Shown here: positions 16,707 through 25,649 of the stretch, in pieces | How positions within the stretch are numbered: the stretch's first letter is position 1 | How the letters are laid out: each line of letters begins with the position of its first letter | Assembly (NCBI RefSeq): GCF_016598615.1 | Contig: NZ_CP066831.1 | Location: 248,001 to 312,000, forward strand | Origin: Streptomyces liliifuscus | GTDB taxonomy: Bacteria > Actinomycetota > Actinomycetes > Streptomycetales > Streptomycetaceae | DNA length: 64,000 bases | Reading direction: 5' to 3' | Program-made: the position numbers and the translations under genes | Notes under the pieces: model-generated | Seen by the model: the letters and a program-made list of their open reading frames with translations, nothing else | What the model was told of the DNA's origin: nothing | Database searches by the model: none

Positions 16707-16892
16707 TCACCGTCCAGCGATCCACTCGGCGAGGTGTTGGCCGATCCATGCTCCGATCCCCCGCAGCACTCCCAGGCTGATCTGGATCTGCCCTTCGCGC
16801 ATGCCCCGCCTGCGGCTGGGAGACTCCTCCCCTGTCGGCCGTTCCGGTTGGTGTGGGTCCGGCCGGTTCGGTACGTGCTCCGCTCGCTCCAT
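16707..16892 (-). CDS. Small hypothetical protein, 61 residues
   Basis: MERAEHVPNRPDPHQPERPT begins a proline- and arginine-rich start, and the ending is LGVLRGIGAWIGQHLAEWIAGR, which could form an amphipathic helix. The main support is a near-perfect ribosome site (CCAGGAGGAGTCG) immediately before ATG 16892 and a terminator-like hairpin 63 bp after the stop. No homologue was recognised; it may be a membrane-associated peptide. Confidence 0.45.
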   Translation of the reverse strand: MERAEHVPNRPDPHQPERPTGEESPSRRRGMREGQIQISLGVLRGIGAWIGQHLAEWIAGR

Positions 16893-17943
16893 CGACTCCT
16901 CCTGGTGTCCTGGTGTTGTCCTCGTGACGCCGGGCAGCGGCGTCCGCCAGGGAGAGGGCAGATGCGGGGTCGCATTACACGGGTTCTCGTGACCTCACAG
17001 GTGACCTGGGCGGATGCGCGGGAGAAGGGAAGCGGAGTGCATCCACCGCGTCGTGCAGTCATCCAGAGGAACGCCGTCAGGAAACGCGGCTTGTCCCGTC
17101 CTAGGCGCATGCACTGTTCGAAGTGGCCATGTGGATCTGCGCTCTCACTCCGAATTGGAGCGGGCGGCTGCGAGTTGCACGGCAACGGCCCGTGCGAGCA
17201 GGAACGGTGTTCCCCGGCTGCGGCTGGTCGTCAAGCCGGTGTTCGCGGGCCGGGCGGGCGGCCGCTTTATGCCGGGGCGGGGAACACCAGCGAGGCCAGG
17301 AAGCCGCATAGCGGATATGACGTGCGCGAGGGCAGGGCGAGGACGTGGGGTCGACGCCCCCACCGGTGACCGGCGACCGATACTGCCTCAACTGCAGCCA
17401 GCCCAGCACCGTAGCAGCGGCCGGCGCCACATCCGCACCCAGCAGCTGCACCCCCGCGAACCGTCCCAGACGCAGCCGGATCCTCCGCACCGCCTGCCGG
17501 TCCCACACGGTCCGCACCGACGGGGCAGCCACTCCCACCGGCACCGCAACCAGCACCATCCCCACAGGCGGAGGCTCGTCGACGACTGGGGGCGGCGCCA
17601 GCACCGCCCGTACGAGTCAACGCGTCGTCGGCCACCATCGAGTTCGAACCGCCCTGCCGATGGCCTGCCCGATCGCGCAGGGCGCTTTCCGCGCCGTGGC
17701 CGGCCTGTGGCTCGGTGATTCCCGGGCCCAGTTCACCTGGTGCCACCAGGAGTACGGCCTCAGAACGGCTGCCGCACTCGCGCGCCGGGTTCCTCGGCCA
17801 CGACCGAGGGATGGCCCCGAGACGGCGACCGGGGGTTGCTCCACCGCAACCGACATGGCCGAAAATGTGTCTCCCATCGCGTGGCCCGGAGCTTGCCAGG
17901 TCCATGGAGGCTCCGGCACCACGACGGCCCTGAGGGGGTACCG
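16893..17943. other. 1-kb stretch without a recognised gene
   Basis: Long frames exist on both strands. The minus frame 17101-17604 has GC-rich third positions and a hydrophobic beginning (VGMVLVAVPVGVAAPSVRTV), but its third positions coincide with those of a plus-strand frame, so codon bias cannot separate them. Neither has a good start or a known family. I treat the region as noncoding or relic. Confidence 0.3.
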
Positions 17944-19584
17944 ATGAACACTTGGGCAGTTCCTGGCTACACCGAATCGCTGGAGCTGGGCTCCGGGGCG
18001 AGCGGCCGGGTCGTCCTGGCCGTGCATGAAGGGACCGGCATCGCGGTCGCGGTGAAGTATCTCAGCGAGTCCCTGTACACCCGGCCTGGCTTCGTCCACG
18101 ACTTCCGCGCGGAGGCGCGACTGCTCGCAGGCCTGAACAGCCCGTATGTCACCGGGTTGTACGAGTACGTCGAAAGCCCCGACGGCGCCGCCATCGTGAT
18201 GGAGCTGGTGGACGGCGTGTCCCTCCGTTCCCTTCTGGCCACGCAGAGTCCACTGGAACCCGAAGCCGCACTCGTGATCCTCAAGGGCTCGCTGCTCGGT
18301 CTGGCCGACGCCCATCGGCTCGGTGTGGTCCACCGCGACTACAAGCCGGAGAACGTCCTCGTCAGTTCCGACGGCGCGTCGAAGCTCGTCGACTTCGGCA
18401 TCGCGGTGACCACGGGTGAGAGCGCCGGAGTGGCCGGAACACCCGCCTACATGGCTCCGGAGCAGTGGACGGGTGCGCCCGCCTCACCGGCGGGCGACGT
18501 GTACGCGGCAACAGCCACGTTCTTCGAGTGCCTGACCGGCCACAAGCCGTACCCGGCCGACAACCTCGCCGAACTCGTGCTGCGGCACGTCGACTCGCCC
18601 GTCCCGGCCGATGAGGTTCCCGAGGCGGTGCGGTCGCTGGTCTGTCGGGGCCTGGCCAAGTCGCCAGAGGCACGGCCCTCGCACGCCGCGGCGTTCGTCG
18701 CGGACCTGGAGGCGGCGGCCGTCGCCGGATACGGCCACGAGTGGGAGGAACGTGGCCGCGGCAGGCTCTCCGCACTCGCGGCGCTGTTGCTGCTGCGCTC
18801 TCCGGCCCGCCCCGGCCCGGAGACCACTACAGACACCGCCCGCACCGTCCTGCGCCCGGGAGCTGGTGAGGGCGGCGGGCGGACCCACATGTGGCGGCCC
18901 ACTCGACCGGGCATGCTCGTGTCGGCCGCGGTCGCGCTCCTGGCGATCGTTCTGGCGTATGGCGTGCCGCGGAACGACGGCCAGGTGGCCGAGCAGGCGG
19001 CCGAAGCGTTCGCCACGACCAGTGCGCAGCCCGGAGTGGAGTCGGGGTCCACCTCTCCGACCTCGTCGGCCGACCCCGCCGAGCCCTCGGCATCCGCCGG
19101 ATCGATCGGCCCTTCCCCGTCGGGCTCGCAGAGCTCGGCCTCCGACGGCCCCTCGGCGTCGGCCTCAGCCCCGACGGAAGGGACGACGCCGCCCGGCGGA
19201 ACGACGGCCACGCCCACCCCGACGACCGCGCCCCCCGACCCCACCGCGCCCGTCGCGCCCGCGGTCAAGGACGTCGCCGTGTCCGGCTTCCGCCAGACAG
19301 GCCCCACCACGGGTACGACCACCGTCTCCATCACCACGGACGGCACCGGGCCGATCTCCGTGACCGTGTCCTGGTACACGGGCGACACCAGTGGGCAGCT
19401 CGGCACACCGGACGGAACGCCCGAGACATTCGACCGCAGTGGCGCCACGCAGTACACGCTCACCGTCGACCACACGTTCCAGGGCAAGGGCTGCTACTGG
19501 GCCGTGCAGGCCACGACAACTCCTGCGCCCGCCGACGGAGGCGCCTCACAGCAGCTCCTGACGAGGGGGTGCGACATCCGTTGA
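17944..19584 (+). CDS. Membrane-anchored Ser/Thr protein kinase (PknB/Pkn type)
   Basis: 546 residues. Kinase domain at about 8-265: glycine loop LGSGASGRVVLAV, ATP lysine about 38 in AVKYL, catalytic loop VVHRDYKPENVL, DFG in LVDFGIAV, and GTPAYMAPEQW. A juxtamembrane region and one membrane helix follow (about 323-342, MLVSAAVALLAIVLAYGV). Then comes a Ser/Thr/Pro/Gly-rich linker and an outer beta domain of about 105 residues (VSGFRQTGPTTGTTTVSI, then CYWAVQATTTP) instead of the usual PASTA repeats. The TGA overlaps the TTG start of the next gene, so the two are coupled. The Tyr in HRDY is slightly unusual. Confidence 0.93.
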   Translation: MNTWAVPGYTESLELGSGASGRVVLAVHEGTGIAVAVKYLSESLYTRPGFVHDFRAEARLLAGLNSPYVTGLYEYVESPDGAAIVMELVDGVSLRSLLATQSPLEPEAALVILKGSLLGLADAHRLGVVHRDYKPENVLVSSDGASKLVDFGIAVTTGESAGVAGTPAYMAPEQWTGAPASPAGDVYAATATFFECLTGHKPYPADNLAELVLRHVDSPVPADEVPEAVRSLVCRGLAKSPEARPSHAAAFVADLEAAAVAGYGHEWEERGRGRLSALAALLLLRSPARPGPETTTDTARTVLRPGAGEGGGRTHMWRPTRPGMLVSAAVALLAIVLAYGVPRNDGQVAEQAAEAFATTSAQPGVESGSTSPTSSADPAEPSASAGSIGPSPSGSQSSASDGPSASASAPTEGTTPPGGTTATPTPTTAPPDPTAPVAPAVKDVAVSGFRQTGPTTGTTTVSITTDGTGPISVTVSWYTGDTSGQLGTPDGTPETFDRSGATQYTLTVDHTFQGKGCYWAVQATTTPAPADGGASQQLLTRGCDIR

Positions 19585-20279
19585 CCCCGACCAACGACCG
19601 CACCACCCCGCCCGGAAACGGCTCCTGGCCCGCCCCACCCGACCACAACGCCGACGCGGAGGCGGAGTACAGCGCCACCGTGCTGGGGAGCCACTGGTTC
19701 CAGAGACCCGAGCAGGACACCACGTCGCAAGAGGACCGAACCGCCGTGGCACCGGCCACGCCGGAGACCCGGCCCGACCGTGTCGAGGGAACGGTCCTGC
19801 GCTTCGGCCCCGGCGTGACCGCCGCTCTCTCGCACCGTTCAGAGACCCCGCTGGCCGCCGCCGTTCCGACCCCCACACGGCATCCGCGAGGAGGTCTGCG
19901 CCGACATGCCCTGCCGGCGCTGGTGCTGCTTCTGGTCATCGCGTTCCTCGTCTGGCAGCGTTCCGGCCCCGGCTTCGCCGCGGACCAGGCCGCCGTCACC
20001 ACCGGCAACACCACAGTGGAATGCGACGGCACGGCGGATATCGCCGGAGTGATCACCACGAACGGCCGACCGGGCACCCTGTCCTACCGCTGGGTCCGCA
20101 GCGACGGCACAACCTCGGCCGTCCTGCGCGAAGTGATGCCCGGAGGCCAGAAGAAGGCACGGGTACATCTGCTCTGGACGTTTCGGGGCGAGGGCCGCTA
20201 CCGGGCCCAGGCCGAGTTGCGCGTCCTCTCCCCCAGCCGCCACACAGCCACGATCCACTTCGTGTACGACTGCTCCTGA
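19581..20279 (+). CDS. Membrane protein with outer Ig-like domain, coupled to the kinase
   Basis: 232 residues from a TTG that overlaps the kinase stop (TTGA). A hydrophilic, Thr-rich N-terminal cytoplasmic part (about 110 residues, with several possible phosphorylation sites) is followed by one membrane helix (ALPALVLLLVIAFLVW) and an outer beta domain (VTTGNTTVECDGTADIAGVI, then YRAQAELRVLSPSRHTATIH, ending VYDCS). Two cysteines could form a disulphide. The outer domain echoes the kinase ectodomain in size and layout, so the two may share a ligand or pair. It may also be a kinase substrate. No ATG is available, which supports the TTG. Confidence 0.75.
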   Translation: MTPTNDRTTPPGNGSWPAPPDHNADAEAEYSATVLGSHWFQRPEQDTTSQEDRTAVAPATPETRPDRVEGTVLRFGPGVTAALSHRSETPLAAAVPTPTRHPRGGLRRHALPALVLLLVIAFLVWQRSGPGFAADQAAVTTGNTTVECDGTADIAGVITTNGRPGTLSYRWVRSDGTTSAVLREVMPGGQKKARVHLLWTFRGEGRYRAQAELRVLSPSRHTATIHFVYDCS

Positions 20280-20561
20280 CGGCGGGAAAGGATGCGGTGG
20301 TTGCCGTACTGGCTGGGTTGGCGGTCGTGATCGATTCGATGTCCGTCTTGCGAACGGCGGACCGTCGCTGGTGCAGGAGCACTCCCGAGGCCAGGAAGGC
20401 CTCGGCGTGGTCGTCGCGGCGCCGTCGCCACGTCCGGCCACCGTCCGGTACTGCCAGTTGAGGGCCGAACCTGAACAGGACGACACCGGTCCATTGGTTA
20501 CGCTTGGCACTAATCACCTATTACTGGGCACAGCGGGGCGAAATTCCCTAAGGAACCAAAA
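20280..20561. other. Intergenic region upstream of the sugar importer
   Basis: No gene recognised. The last 60 bp are AT-richer (CTATTACTGGG and AAATTCCCTAAGGAACC) and hold the ribosome site AAGGA of the binding-protein gene. Confidence 0.4.
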
Positions 20562-21674
20562 ATGGGTCTCGGTGTCAGCCTTCCGGCCGTGAAGCGCGGG
20601 GCACTCACCCGTGCGTCTGTGGCGATCACGGTTGCCGCCGGCCTGACCCTGAGCGGAGCCTGCGGCGGGGACGGCGAGGGCGGCGGCGACAGCCTCAGCG
20701 TCGGCGTGTTGCTTCCGGGTGGCGGGGCCTCGCGCTTCGGGCAATTCGACAGGCCGCTCATCGAGCAGAAGCTGAAGCAGTTGTGCCCTCGCTGCCCGGC
20801 AGCAACCGTCGCTGCCACACCGGAGCCAGCGGTCCAGCGGCAGCAGCTCGAGGCCATGATCACCAGGGGTGTGGATGTCCTGATCCTCGCCGTCGTCGAC
20901 GCCAAGGGACTGCGCTCGACGGTCGAGGCCGCACACCGGGCCGGTATCCCGGTCGTCGCCTATGACCGGCTCGCACAAGGGCCGATCTCCGGTTACGTCA
21001 CTTTCGACGGCGCGACGGTCGGCAGGCTTCAGGGCGAGGGGCTGCTGAAAGCCATGGGCACTAAGGCGAACGGCGGCCAGATCGTCATGATGAACGGCGC
21101 CACGACCGACCCCAATGCCGACTGGTACAAGCAGGGAGCACTCTCCGTCCTCAGGGACAACGTGAAGATCGGCAAGTCGTACGACACCGTCGGATGGCGG
21201 CCGGAGAACGCCTACGTCAACATGACCGGCGCCATCGCCGCCCTGGGTGCGGACAACATCGACGGCGTCCTGGCCGCCAATGACAGCCTCGCCGGCGCCG
21301 TGGTCTCCGCCTTCAACGCCGCAGAGGTCAGGCCGCTGCCCCCGGTCACCGGCCAGGACGCCGACCTCGCGGCCGTGCGCCGGATCGTCCGGGGCGACCA
21401 GTACATGACCGTCTACAAGCCTTTCAAGCCTGCGGCCGACGCCGCCGTCGAGATGGCCGTCGCCCTCGGACGCGGCGAAACGGTCGCGTCCATCGCTCCC
21501 GGCACGGTCGACAGCCCCACCACCAAAAACATCCCGGCGGTCCTGCTCCCGTCGGTCTCAGTGACGATCAGCAACATCAAGGACACTCTGGTAAAGGATG
21601 GTATGTACACAATCAACCAGATCTGCACTGCGAAGCTCCGGTCCGCCTGCGACAAGGCCGGACTCACCCCATGA
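20562..21674 (+). CDS. Sugar ABC transporter substrate-binding lipoprotein (XylF-like)
   Basis: 370 residues. A hydrophobic signal ending in LTLSGAC gives the lipobox. The periplasmic-binding fold of the RbsB/XylF group follows: LSVGVLLPGG, MITRGVDVLILAVVDAKGL, AGIPVVAYDRL and DNIDGVLAANDSLAGAVVSA. ATG 20562 follows AAGGAACCAAAA. It is the first gene of a binding protein-ATPase-permease operon like xylFGH. Many streptomycete members take up xylose or related pentoses; the sugar here is not shown by the sequence. Confidence 0.9.
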   Translation: MGLGVSLPAVKRGALTRASVAITVAAGLTLSGACGGDGEGGGDSLSVGVLLPGGGASRFGQFDRPLIEQKLKQLCPRCPAATVAATPEPAVQRQQLEAMITRGVDVLILAVVDAKGLRSTVEAAHRAGIPVVAYDRLAQGPISGYVTFDGATVGRLQGEGLLKAMGTKANGGQIVMMNGATTDPNADWYKQGALSVLRDNVKIGKSYDTVGWRPENAYVNMTGAIAALGADNIDGVLAANDSLAGAVVSAFNAAEVRPLPPVTGQDADLAAVRRIVRGDQYMTVYKPFKPAADAAVEMAVALGRGETVASIAPGTVDSPTTKNIPAVLLPSVSVTISNIKDTLVKDGMYTINQICTAKLRSACDKAGLTP

Positions 21675-21704
21675 GCCTTCGCGGAGGCGGAAGGAGGTGG
21701 CCAC

Positions 21705-22484
21705 GTGCCGGCACAGCCCCTGCTGGCGTTGCGCGGCGTCTCCAAGCGCTTCGCTGCCGTCCAGGCACTGGTCGACGTCGAGCTGGAGATCAGAGCCGGG
21801 GAGGTGGTCGCCCTGGTCGGCGACAACGCCGCTGGAAAGTCCACCCTGGTCAAGGTGATCTCGGGGGTCGGTCCCGCCGACAAGGGCGTGATCGAGTGGC
21901 AGGGCAGTGCCGTTCAGATCAAGCGGCCACAGGACGCCCAGACACTCGGGATCTCGACCGTCTATCAGGACCTCGCGATGTGCGGCAACCTCGACGTCGT
22001 CGGCAATCTCTACCTCGGCCGGGAAATCCACCAGCTCGGCATCCTCAACGAGGTGGAGATGGAGCGCCGCACCCGCGAGCTGCTGCAAACCCTGTCCATC
22101 CGCATCCCTGACGTACGTGCGCCGCTCGCCACCCTGTCCGGCGGCCAGCGGCAGGTCGTCGCGATCACCCGCTCGTTCCTCAGCGCCCCCAGGCTGCTCC
22201 TGCTCGACGAGCCCACCGCCTCCCTGGGCATCGAGCAGACCAACCAGCTCCTCGACCTCATCGAGCAGGTGCGCGACCGGGGCGCCGGGGTGCTCCTCAT
22301 CAGCCACAACATGGGCGACATCAAGGCAGTCGCCGACCGCATCGCCGTGCTGCGCCTAGGCCGCAACAACGGCCTCTTCGACGTGAACACCACCTCCCAG
22401 GAACAGATCATCTCCTCGATCACCGGTGCGTCGGACAATGCCGTCGCCCACCGCACGACCCACCCGGAGGAGGCATGGCCGTGA
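21705..22484 (+). CDS. Sugar ABC transporter ATP-binding protein (XylG-like, single domain)
   Basis: 259 residues from GTG 21705 with AAGGAGG upstream. Walker A VGDNAAGKST, signature LSGGQRQ, Walker B LLLLDEPTA and the H-loop ISHN are all present. Carbohydrate-uptake ATPases of the RbsA/XylG group usually carry two tandem ATPase domains in about 500 residues; this one has a single domain, as is common for actinobacterial members. Its end overlaps the permease start by 10 bases, showing tight coupling. Confidence 0.92.
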   Translation: MPAQPLLALRGVSKRFAAVQALVDVELEIRAGEVVALVGDNAAGKSTLVKVISGVGPADKGVIEWQGSAVQIKRPQDAQTLGISTVYQDLAMCGNLDVVGNLYLGREIHQLGILNEVEMERRTRELLQTLSIRIPDVRAPLATLSGGQRQVVAITRSFLSAPRLLLLDEPTASLGIEQTNQLLDLIEQVRDRGAGVLLISHNMGDIKAVADRIAVLRLGRNNGLFDVNTTSQEQIISSITGASDNAVAHRTTHPEEAWP

Positions 22485-23716
22485 GGTGGAGGGGGACACG
22501 GGCGCGCGCAGGCGACGCCTCGCCCGGCGTCGGCCGTCGCAGGGCCCTCGCCGGTGCGGTGCACCGCAGACTGCACGAGGCTGAACTCGGCCCGGCCCCG
22601 GCCCTGCTCGCTCTCGCCATCACCTGGATGGTCTTCCAGGGCCTCAACGACAGCTTCCTCTCCTCGCGCAATCTGTCCGTCCTCAGCGTGGACATTGTCG
22701 GGACCGGCATGATCGCCGTCGGCATCGTCTTCGTGCTGCTGATCGGAGAGATCGACCTGTCGGTCGGCTCGCTCGCCGGCCTGGCGGGCGCCCTGTTCGC
22801 GGCGCTCAACGTGAACCTCGGAATGCCGGAATGGCTCGCCGTGGCCATCGCGGTGATCTGCGGTGCAGCCGCCGGCGCCGTCCACGGATTCTTCTTCGCA
22901 AAGATCGGCGTACCCGCGTTCGTCGTCACCCTGGCGGGCCTGCTGTCCTGGAACGGCCTGATGCTCTACCTGCTGGGTCCGGAGAGCTCCATCAATTTCA
23001 ACGACGACGGGTTGGTCGCCATGCTGACCAGCCGATACTTCAATGCCGCCGTGGCCACTTACGGCCTGGCTGCACTCGGCACGGTCGCGTACCTCCTCCT
23101 CTCCTACCACGACCGCAGGCACCGCAGCGCCGCTGGGATGCCCTATCGGCAGGTGCGCGAGATCTGGGCCCGTACGACCCTGCTCGCGGTGGTCGCGTTC
23201 GCCGCCGTCCATGTGCTGGGCCGGTTCGAGGGCCTACCGCTGGCGCTCCTGATCTTCCTCGGAGTCATCGTCGCTTCGGACTTCTTCGTGCGCCGCACAC
23301 GCTACGGCCGGCAGGTACTCGCACTGGGCGGCGGTGTGGAGGCGGCACGGCGGGCCGGCGTCGATGTGGCGCGTGTGCGGATCGCAGTGTTCCTGGTGTC
23401 AGGGACCCTGGCCGCGGTCGGCGGCCTGTTCGTCGCCTCCCGGCTCACCTCGGCGACCACGGTTCCGGGCTCCGGCATGCTGCTGATCAACGCCATCGCC
23501 GCTGCCGTCATCGGTGGCACCAGCCTGTTCGGCGGACGCGGCTCGACCTGGTCCGCGCTGCTGGGGGTGCTGATCATCCAGTCGATCGCCTCGGGCATGG
23601 CACTGCTGGGAGTCGAGCCCGCGGTCCAGTTCATGATCACAGGTGGAGTGCTGCTCACCGCGGTGGTCTTCGACTCGTTGGCCCGGCGCGCCGTGGAAGC
23701 GCGCGGACGGGCTTGA
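22475..23716 (+). CDS. Sugar ABC transporter permease (XylH-like)
   Basis: 413 residues with about ten membrane helices and family-2 permease (RbsC/XylH) motifs: VGIVFVLLIGEIDLSVGSLAGL, GVPAFVVTLAGLL, and the late GSGMLLINAIAAAVIGGTSL FGGRG region. It completes the binding protein-ATPase-permease operon. No kinase, isomerase or ROK regulator lies beside it. An IstB relic follows immediately after the stop, so the original downstream part of the operon may have been lost. Confidence 0.92.
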   Translation: MAVRWRGTRARAGDASPGVGRRRALAGAVHRRLHEAELGPAPALLALAITWMVFQGLNDSFLSSRNLSVLSVDIVGTGMIAVGIVFVLLIGEIDLSVGSLAGLAGALFAALNVNLGMPEWLAVAIAVICGAAAGAVHGFFFAKIGVPAFVVTLAGLLSWNGLMLYLLGPESSINFNDDGLVAMLTSRYFNAAVATYGLAALGTVAYLLLSYHDRRHRSAAGMPYRQVREIWARTTLLAVVAFAAVHVLGRFEGLPLALLIFLGVIVASDFFVRRTRYGRQVLALGGGVEAARRAGVDVARVRIAVFLVSGTLAAVGGLFVASRLTSATTVPGSGMLLINAIAAAVIGGTSLFGGRGSTWSALLGVLIIQSIASGMALLGVEPAVQFMITGGVLLTAVVFDSLARRAVEARGRA

Positions 23717-23726
23717 GGGAAGTCCG

Positions 23727-23860
23727 GTCACCATCCACGCCCTCGCGTCCTACGAATGGATCAGGAAGGGCAAGCCGCTCTGTCTGAACGGCGACTCCGG
23801 CACCGGCAAGTCGCACCTGCTGATCGCGCTGGGCACCGAGGGCGCAATGGCTGGCCTAGA
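23727..23860 (+). pseudogene. IstB-like IS21 helper ATPase remnant
   Basis: VTIHALASYEWIRKGKPLCL followed by NGDSGTGKSHLLIALGTEGAM is the Walker A region of IstB, the ATPase that assists the IS21 transposase. Homology stops near AGLERVV. It starts 10 bp after the permease stop and is itself cut by the IS5-type element that follows. Confidence 0.7.
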
Positions 23861-23932
23861 ACGTGTTGTACGAGGCCGCGAGCTGTACATCTCCCCGAAA
23901 TGGCTGGGGTGCTAAGGGCTGGCGGGGTGTGG

Positions 23933-24428
23933 GTGGAGACGTTCACCGGGCTGCAAGTGACGCAGTTCGCTCGTCTCCTTGAAGGTGGTTCGGGGGCGTG
24001 GCGGCAACGGCGCCTTGCGGGGCCGGCCGTGGTCGCTGCCGCTGGCCGAGCGGGTGATGGTGGTCGCGGTGTACTACCGCACGAACCTGACGATGCGGCA
24101 GCTGGGCCCGTTGTGCGGCGTCTGTTCCTCCACCGTGTGCCGGGTCATCCAACGCCTGGAGCCGCTGCTCGCACGCAAGCCAGTCTCCCGCCCAGCCGAT
24201 GCCCCAGAACGCATGTGGATCGTGGACGGCACGCTGATCCCGGTCCGCGACCGAAGTGTGGCCGCGTCCAGCCGCAACTACCGGCTCTCCGCGAATGTGC
24301 AGGTCATCGTGGACGCGGACACGCGGCTGGTGATCGCTGCCGCGCGGCCGGTGCCGGGCACCACCGCGGACGCACACGCCTGGCGCGCGTTCGGGCTGAA
24401 CCAGCACTGTCAGGCCGTAACGGGGAGG
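23933..24428 (+). pseudogene. IS5-family (DDE_Tnp_4) transposase, frameshifted and truncated
   Basis: From GTG 23933 (VETFTGLQVTQFARLL) the frame shifts by one base at about 23980 and continues KVVRGRGGNGALRGRPWSLP. Then come the HTH (RTNLTMRQLGPLCGVCSSTV) and the first catalytic motif in MWIVDGTLIPVRDRSVAASS, plus NVQVIVDADTRLVIAAARPV. It ends abruptly after GLNQHCQ. An IS630 end begins at the CTAG 24429-24432. About half of a normal transposase is left, without the last acidic catalytic residue. Confidence 0.75.
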
Positions 24429-24431
24429 CTA

Positions 24432-24535
24432 GTGGCTCGTCACGCAGCCTTGGCCGGGTAATCGACCTGCTGCTCGGCGGCCAGCAGACTGTCTCCAAGT
24501 CCTGATCTCGAAGGTGGTCGTGGGACGTCGACCCC
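24432..24535 (+). mobile_element. Solo end fragment of the IS630 element found at 26540-27728
   Basis: About 104 bp matching, at roughly 85-90 percent, the inverted right end of the IS630 copy at 26540-27728. It includes GTGGCTCGTCACGCAGCC and GGTGGTCGTGGGACGTCGAC. It starts exactly after a CTAG, the IS630 target. It is probably the relic of an earlier insertion of the same element into the IS5-type transposase gene. Confidence 0.7.
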
Positions 24536-24636
24536 TGCAAGAGTGCGCTGGTCGACGGATCACGAAGGCGCAAGGGGCATCAGATCGTGGCCCTCGCAGT
24601 GCGGACGGGGTGCACTACCGCAGCGTGCTTCCAATA

Positions 24637-25578
24637 TCAGCGGGAGGCACCAGTGGGCGCCTGGTTGAAGCTCGCGCGATAGGCCGTGGGCGTGAGTCCA
24701 ACCCGGCCGACCATGTGCTTGCGGAGGGAGTCCGCGCTGCCCAGACCGCTCTTCCTGGCTACCTGATCCATGGGCAGCTCGGTGGTCTCCAGGAGCTCTC
24801 TGGCCCGGTCGATGCGCTGGTGCAGCAGCCATTGGAGCGGGCTCAGTCCAGTCTCTGCGTGGAAGCGCCGGGTGAGGGTGCGCACGCTCGTCTTGGCGTG
24901 ACCGGCCAAGTCGGTCAGGGTGAGCGGGTGATCAAGGTGTTCGAGCGCCCAGACGCGAGTGGGGGCGAATGAAGTGCCGCGCTCCGGCGGCAGCGGGGTC
25001 TCAATGAACTGGGACTGGCCGCCCGGCCGTACGGGAGGGACGACCGCGAGCCGCGCAGCCGCGTTGGCGGCCGACGCGCCGTAGTCGATCCTGACCAGAT
25101 GCAGGCACAGGTCGATGGCGGCCGCGGCGCCCGCCGAGGTGAAGATGCCACCGTCCTCGACGAAGAGGGGGTCGGGCTGCACATCGATTGACGGGAAGCG
25201 GGTAGCGAGGTCGCCTGCCAGCCCCCAGTGGGTGGTGGCGCGGAGCCCGTCGAGCAGGCCGGCCTGGGCCAATACGAACGCACCCGTACACAGGGAGGCG
25301 ATTCGTGCGCCGGCGGCCGCGGCTTTCCGCAGGGCGTCGAGGGTTTCGGTGGGAGCCTGCTCGCCGCCGCTGCCGACGGCGATCACCGTGTCGGCGCCCT
25401 CCAGCGCGTCCAGGCCGTCCGGCACCACGATGTCGGGGCCGCCTACGGTCGGCATCGGGCCGGGCCGCGCCGTACAGACACGCACGTCGTAGTGCGGAAC
25501 GCTGTTGAACACCATGAGCGGGATCGAGACGTCGAAGTTCAGTACGGGCGGCACGATGACCGCGGCGACGCGATGCAT
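24637..25578 (-). CDS. GlxA-family AraC-type transcriptional regulator
   Basis: 313 residues. Residues about 3-175 form a DJ-1/PfpI-like domain (AAVIVPPVLNFDVSIPLMVF, and the nucleophile-elbow region ARIASLCTGAFVLAQAGLLDG). Residues about 215-310 are the AraC double helix-turn-helix (LTLTDLAGHAKTSVRTLTRR FHAETGLSPLQWLL). It is divergent from the epimerase-like gene at 25650 with a 71-bp gap, so it likely activates or represses that gene. The ligand is unknown. Confidence 0.92.
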   Translation of the reverse strand: MHRVAAVIVPPVLNFDVSIPLMVFNSVPHYDVRVCTARPGPMPTVGGPDIVVPDGLDALEGADTVIAVGSGGEQAPTETLDALRKAAAAGARIASLCTGAFVLAQAGLLDGLRATTHWGLAGDLATRFPSIDVQPDPLFVEDGGIFTSAGAAAAIDLCLHLVRIDYGASAANAAARLAVVPPVRPGGQSQFIETPLPPERGTSFAPTRVWALEHLDHPLTLTDLAGHAKTSVRTLTRRFHAETGLSPLQWLLHQRIDRARELLETTELPMDQVARKSGLGSADSLRKHMVGRVGLTPTAYRASFNQAPTGASR

Positions 25579-25649
25579 GGCCAGATCCTCCGGATGGTTG
25601 GCATTGTGGCCACTATTCCACGCAGCCGCAGAGCGGCACCGTTGTCCGC

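Noticed and set aside
17101..17604. Minus-strand ORF with a hydrophobic start
   Set aside because: Third positions coincide with those of an opposing frame, so codon bias is uninformative; no ribosome site and no known family.
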